From the NCBI RefSeq assembly GCF_024713975.1, contig NC_091097.1, positions 2,846,361-2,910,360 of the forward strand: DNA of 64,000 nucleotides. Reading direction: 5' to 3'. Shown here one piece after another: positions 60,188-64,000 of the stretch. Under the pieces are notes generated by a model. That model was not told the origin of the DNA, did not search any database, and was given only the letters and a program-made list of their open reading frames with translations. The position numbers and the translations under genes are program-made. Numbering within the stretch: position 1 is the first letter of the stretch; every line of letters begins with the position of its first letter. Origin of the DNA: Paralichthys olivaceus. Taxonomy: Eukaryota > Chordata > Actinopteri > Pleuronectiformes > Paralichthyidae.

Positions 60188-61945
60188 ATGGAGGACGTGC
60201 GGCCGCCGCCCCTGCGGCGCCTGGATGATTTCCTCCTGAGCTCGGCGAGGTTCGCGCTGCCCGACGTTCGCGACCTTGACCGCTGGAACAACCGCATCAT
60301 CAACAACCTGCTCTACTACCAGAGCAACTACTTCCTGTCCGCGCTGGGCCTGCTGCTGCTCGTGGGGTGAGTTGTGTTGTTCTGACGTGTCCCTCTCCTC
60401 CCACACCTCCCCCCCCTCCCTCGGTCTCTCAGAGCCCGGCTCACTGGGAGTAGACCATCTGGACCTGTGCGAGTCCTCACCTGCAGTTTGACAGATGAGA
60501 GAAGTCCATTCAGACTGAATGTCCCTCTCCTCTTTCAATGTGTTCTCACTGATGGAAACAGAGGGAGGCTGCAGATCCTCTTCATCTGTCGGCCAGAGGA
60601 CCACTCAGTTCAGAGGACTCCTTCCATCTTCATCATCATCATCATCATCACTGTACTGTACAGTGTTGAGCACTTCAAGTGTGAAGAGAAGATATGACTC
60701 TATTTGTCCCACATCGGGGAAATTCACTTGTGTTCACACACTTCAGTGTAAACATGAAACAGTGAGATATTCCATTATCATGACTATAGTGGCAAAAAGT
60801 GTCACAGGTATCAGTGCTGTGTTCTGTATGAATATATCTCAAAGTACTTCACAGGAGAGTTTTACCAGCCATTCACACACATTCGTACAGTGCAGACATC
60901 GACCATAGACAACAACATATCTGCGCTCGCAATTTGGCGAACAAGGGGTGCTCGCATTTTCTAGCTATTGTTAAAGTCAAAGTAACACAATGCTCTGTCT
61001 CTTATGCGGAATAGACCTGCATTCCTGTAAATAATATGTTTAACTGATCCATTGATTGTATTCTTCCTCTCAGCCTCTGAAAACCAGTTTTATTAATGTG
61101 CGTCCCAGTAAGTTGTGATAACACTCTGCTCTGTTGAGGTTCTCACAGACGCCAAAGCAAAGATATTTCCATCACTTCCCATATGTTGCTTAATGTCTCT
61201 TTGCTCTCAGGTATTTCCAACCCTTCCAGTTGTGTGTTGGGGCAGTGGTGGTCTCCTTGTTGTTCCTTGGCTTTGTCTTGGCGGCTGAGAACCAAGCTCC
61301 CATTCGCCGTTTCCGTAGAAACCACCCGCTGATCTGTGTGTTGGCTGTCCTGGTGGCCAGTTACCTCTTCATATTGGTGCTGGGAGGCGTGGCTGTCTTC
61401 CTGTTTGGCATAGCCTTCCCTATACTGAGTAAGAAAACAGGAACACACACATACATTTGTGTCTCCATGACTTCAATACAATGTGACTGTTGTATACCTG
61501 ATGGAATTTATGCCCTGTAAACAAAAACACAAGTCAATAGGTAAACATGTATCAACAGAAATTTAAAAGTTTTCTATCAAATATATTTACAAACGGAAAC
61601 ATTTAGAAATAAAGGCCTGTCTGAAACAAGTTGCAAATAGAGGGCATTGTTCACTCCTTGGAAAATGTTTGGTAATTTGAGGTTCACCGTGTTGTCACTA
61701 CTCAGAATCAACAATTTTTAGTTTAAAAAGATTCAGCTCAGTTAACTTTAATAAACTATTCACAGAGCATAACTTCATCCCTCTGTCTGTATCGCTACTT
61801 CACAGTGGTTCTGGTCCATGCGTCGATGAGACTGCGGAGCCTCAAGAACAAGCTGGAGAATAAACTGGAAAGCATCGGTTTGAAGAGGACACCCATGGGA
61901 CTCCTGTTAGAGGCCCTGGGACAGGAACAGGAAGCTGGATCCTAG
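60188..61945 (+). CDS. praf2: PRA1 domain family member 2 (PRAF2/JM4)
   Basis: A small integral membrane protein of the PRA1 (prenylated Rab acceptor) family, found in ER/Golgi and vesicle membranes and linked to trafficking of receptors and transporters. Three coding exons: 60188-60366, 61211-61428 and 61806-61945, with GT-AG introns, giving 178 residues, the length I recall for human PRAF2. The N-terminus has [20 protein letters not shown] (4-23), then [16 protein letters not shown] (36-51), the PRA1 core before the first hydrophobic pair (about 50-82). A polar loop, [15 protein letters not shown] (about 86-100), separates it from a second hydrophobic pair (about 101-137). The C-terminus is [20 protein letters not shown] followed by [15 protein letters not shown]. 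The TPMG and [12 protein letters not shown] end favours PRAF2 over ARL6IP5. The ATG context is AAAAATGG, with A at -3. It is head to head with copz2. The large antisense frame at 59915-60604 is not believed. Confidence 0.94.
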
Positions 61946-64000
61946 AGAGGAAGAGGAGGAGGAAGAGAAGGTGTGTGCGGGTGTGGAGGAGGACAGGCTG
62001 GGTGCAGTCAGTGAGGAATGAAAAGAGAAATTGAGGTTAAGAAGTGGGTGGGAAGTTGGAAGAGGAGAGGAAGAACATAGGCGGAGGAGAGAATTACATG
62101 CAGTGTAAGGATGAGACCTACTCTGTGGTCCAATAGGAAAACGACAGGAATCATTATTAACATGTTTAGAGCATCCCTGACTGTTTCCTGCCAAAACTTG
62201 CACTTTCATTGATGGTCCATTGTATTATATCATTTATTTTGACACGACTTCTTTGTTTTTGCACTACATACATGACGTGTGCAGCACTGTAGTGTGAAGT
62301 GTGTTCTGCTTGCTGTTCACCATAGTCATATTGAGGCCTGATATGAGAGCGTAGTAGTCATCATAATTCATTTTTATTTTATTCATCAATATCACTTCTC
62401 AGAGTTCTCGTGAAAATGTAGCCTAAATCTTGAAATTTAAATTATGAAGATTCTAAAAATGTAACTACTTGATTCTCGTAACATTAAGACTCTTTTTAAA
62501 ATGTATGGGTGTTATTCTTAAAGCCTCTGCCATACTTTACCAAAGTAATGTTATAATAACAGGTTTTTCCACTCTTTTTATTATAGCAGTCTCTCATAAT
62601 ACCTTGTTTAAAGAGATATCATTCATGAGGAACAACAGTGATATGCAACTAAAGACTATAACCTCCAAACTCACAGCACGAAGCATTAAATACAAGTGAA
62701 GTGATCTCCCCACCGTGCTTATAAACTGAAGGAAAATCTGGTTGTAAAGCTTGAATTCTTAAAAGTGCTTAATTTCAATGAAATCTGAGTATTCGTGTGA
62801 AGAGAAACTCTCATCAGCTCCCTGGGCTGGGAGAAGCAGGGAAATATGAAGGAAACAAATAATTTTAGTTCCCACATTTCTTAACCTGTATTTATGTCAG
62901 AGACACAGGCTTCACCCACACTGCTGGTCAGTGGGTTCCACCCAGTCTCCCTGTGCTGGGAGAAGCTCTACAGTATGTAACTAACAACAAAGCACTTTGA
63001 ACGAACCTTTATTCCTTAATCATTTCAATTTTGTTCTGTCATTTCTTGTTTTTAGACACTCTTGCTGCAGCTTTTGGTGGATTTGTTGAATTGAATAGAT
63101 TGTAATTTAGCACAAGTATTCAGTGCTTAACTCCCCAGCGTATGAATCGTATTGGCTCATTTCCAGCTCCAATATGCCACAATTGTAAATTATTCAGTGA
63201 TGTATCTCCATATCTACTAGATGTATGGAGACCAAAGACTCTAGATTATGTAACTACATGGTATCTCCAGTTTAGGGTTTCTTTAATGAAAACAATGGAA
63301 CCTTTTGTGAATCTTTGCTGGGCTCCGTATTCCAGTGTTTCCCATGAATTATCTAGACTGTGGCAGCTCACCATACTCACATTTTTCATAATGAACAAAG
63401 TGACCTTCGTTGGTGTGCACGTGCGCCCCCGTTACCATGATAGGTTAAATAAATTCTGTGGAAAAAACTGATGGTAATTGGTGTCTAGTACACCATAAGT
63501 TAATTTGGATGAATTCACAATTTATTCAGTTAGCGTTCAAAACCACTATGACTTCCTTGGCCCTTGTCCAAGTTAGATTTATGACCCATACTGCTGCCAG
63601 CCACCAGGGGGCAATCAAGATAGTTTGGCTTCACTTATGGGGCGTTGTCATGCTTTCCATCTTTGTATAAAGTCATAGGTCTAACTAGTTAAGACCACTC
63701 GCCTCATCATGAATTGTGTTGTGTCAAACTCGTGACAGTCAGAATAATGGGAAATGACTATCGATGAAGTACAACAGAAATGACACTATTATGTAATTTT
63801 ATGGTATATATGATGACATATATCATGACATAATCGTATTATTGCTGTTATGTTTTGTCTTTGAATTATTATTACAAGTTATTATTTATTTAAATCAATA
63901 GACTCACCTCAAAGTTCCAGTTTCCAAACCAATGACATTCCCAAGGCCTAAATTTAGTCCTTTGATTGAAATATAAAGAAATGTTGAATTACAAACCAGC
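61946..64000. other. praf2 3' UTR and downstream, end not located
   Basis: No further exon recognised. Candidate polyadenylation signals are ATTAAA near 62686 and AATAAA near 63446. A purine-rich stretch follows the stop (61945-62090). AT-rich sequence fills the rest. Confidence 0.35.
63600..63615 (+). promoter_or_regulatory. CTCF-like site
   Basis: GCCACCAGGGGGCAAT is a strong CTCF core match downstream of praf2. Motif match only. Confidence 0.4.

Noticed and set aside
59915..60604. 229-codon open frame on the minus strand, the longest in the window
   Set aside because: It is antisense to praf2 exon 1 and its GC-rich promoter. Low stop-codon frequency in GC-rich DNA explains its length, and its translation resembles no family I know.
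60188..61945. Assignment as arl6ip5 (PRAF3)
   Set aside because: The C-terminus with RTPMG and [12 protein letters not shown] and the 178-residue length fit PRAF2, as I recall the human protein.

Overview
This window looks like nuclear DNA from a ray-finned (probably percomorph) fish. The signs are vertebrate split genes with GT-AG introns, many long CA/GT and CT microsatellites, tRNA-derived SINEs, fish-type LINE tails, solo LTRs and short non-autonomous DNA transposons. No bacterial features (operons, ribosome binding sites, CRISPR arrays) are present. Exons were spliced by eye, and gene names come from protein families I recognise.

Three protein-coding genes and one microRNA can be supported. 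(1) prr15l lies on the minus strand at 5335-5688 in a single coding exon. (2) copz2 (coatomer zeta-2) is on the minus strand, with nine coding exons between 56086 and 42685 that join in frame to 178 residues. (3) mir-152 lies on the minus strand inside copz2 intron 1 (about 52397-52470), the position it holds in other vertebrates, and this supports calling the gene copz2 and not copz1. (4) praf2 is on the plus strand with three coding exons from 60188 to 61945, also 178 residues. Copz2 and praf2 are head to head, about 4 kb apart, each with a GC-rich first exon.

Layout: 1-430 may be the end of a neighbour's 3' UTR. 0.9-4 kb is dense in SINE and LINE fragments. 4.5-5.7 kb is prr15l. From about 6 to 41.5 kb I find no convincing protein-coding exon. 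That stretch holds microsatellites, a solo LTR with a target duplication (10284-10755), LINE remnants, SINEs, hairpins, and one promoter-like cluster of CCAAT boxes and a TATA box (39.16-39.31 kb) with no identified gene behind it. 41.6-56.3 kb is copz2 with its likely 3' UTR, the microRNA and intronic transposon relics. 56.4-58.2 kb is a nested set of mobile elements: a solo LTR inside a short inverted-repeat transposon, followed by a LINE 3' end. 60-62 kb is praf2, and the last 2 kb shows nothing certain.

How the genes relate: copz2 acts in COPI vesicle coats between Golgi and ER, and praf2 encodes a small four-helix-type membrane protein of the ER/Golgi PRA1 family, but nothing here shows co-regulation. 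The prr15l-copz2/mir-152 pairing matches human 17q21.32. Human cdk5rap3, which lies between them, is not seen, and praf2 (X-linked in human) stands where human NFE2L1 lies. No new defence or enzyme system is visible. The most interesting items are the microRNA variant, the nested transposon next to a synteny break, the orphan promoter, and a fold-back repeat family.
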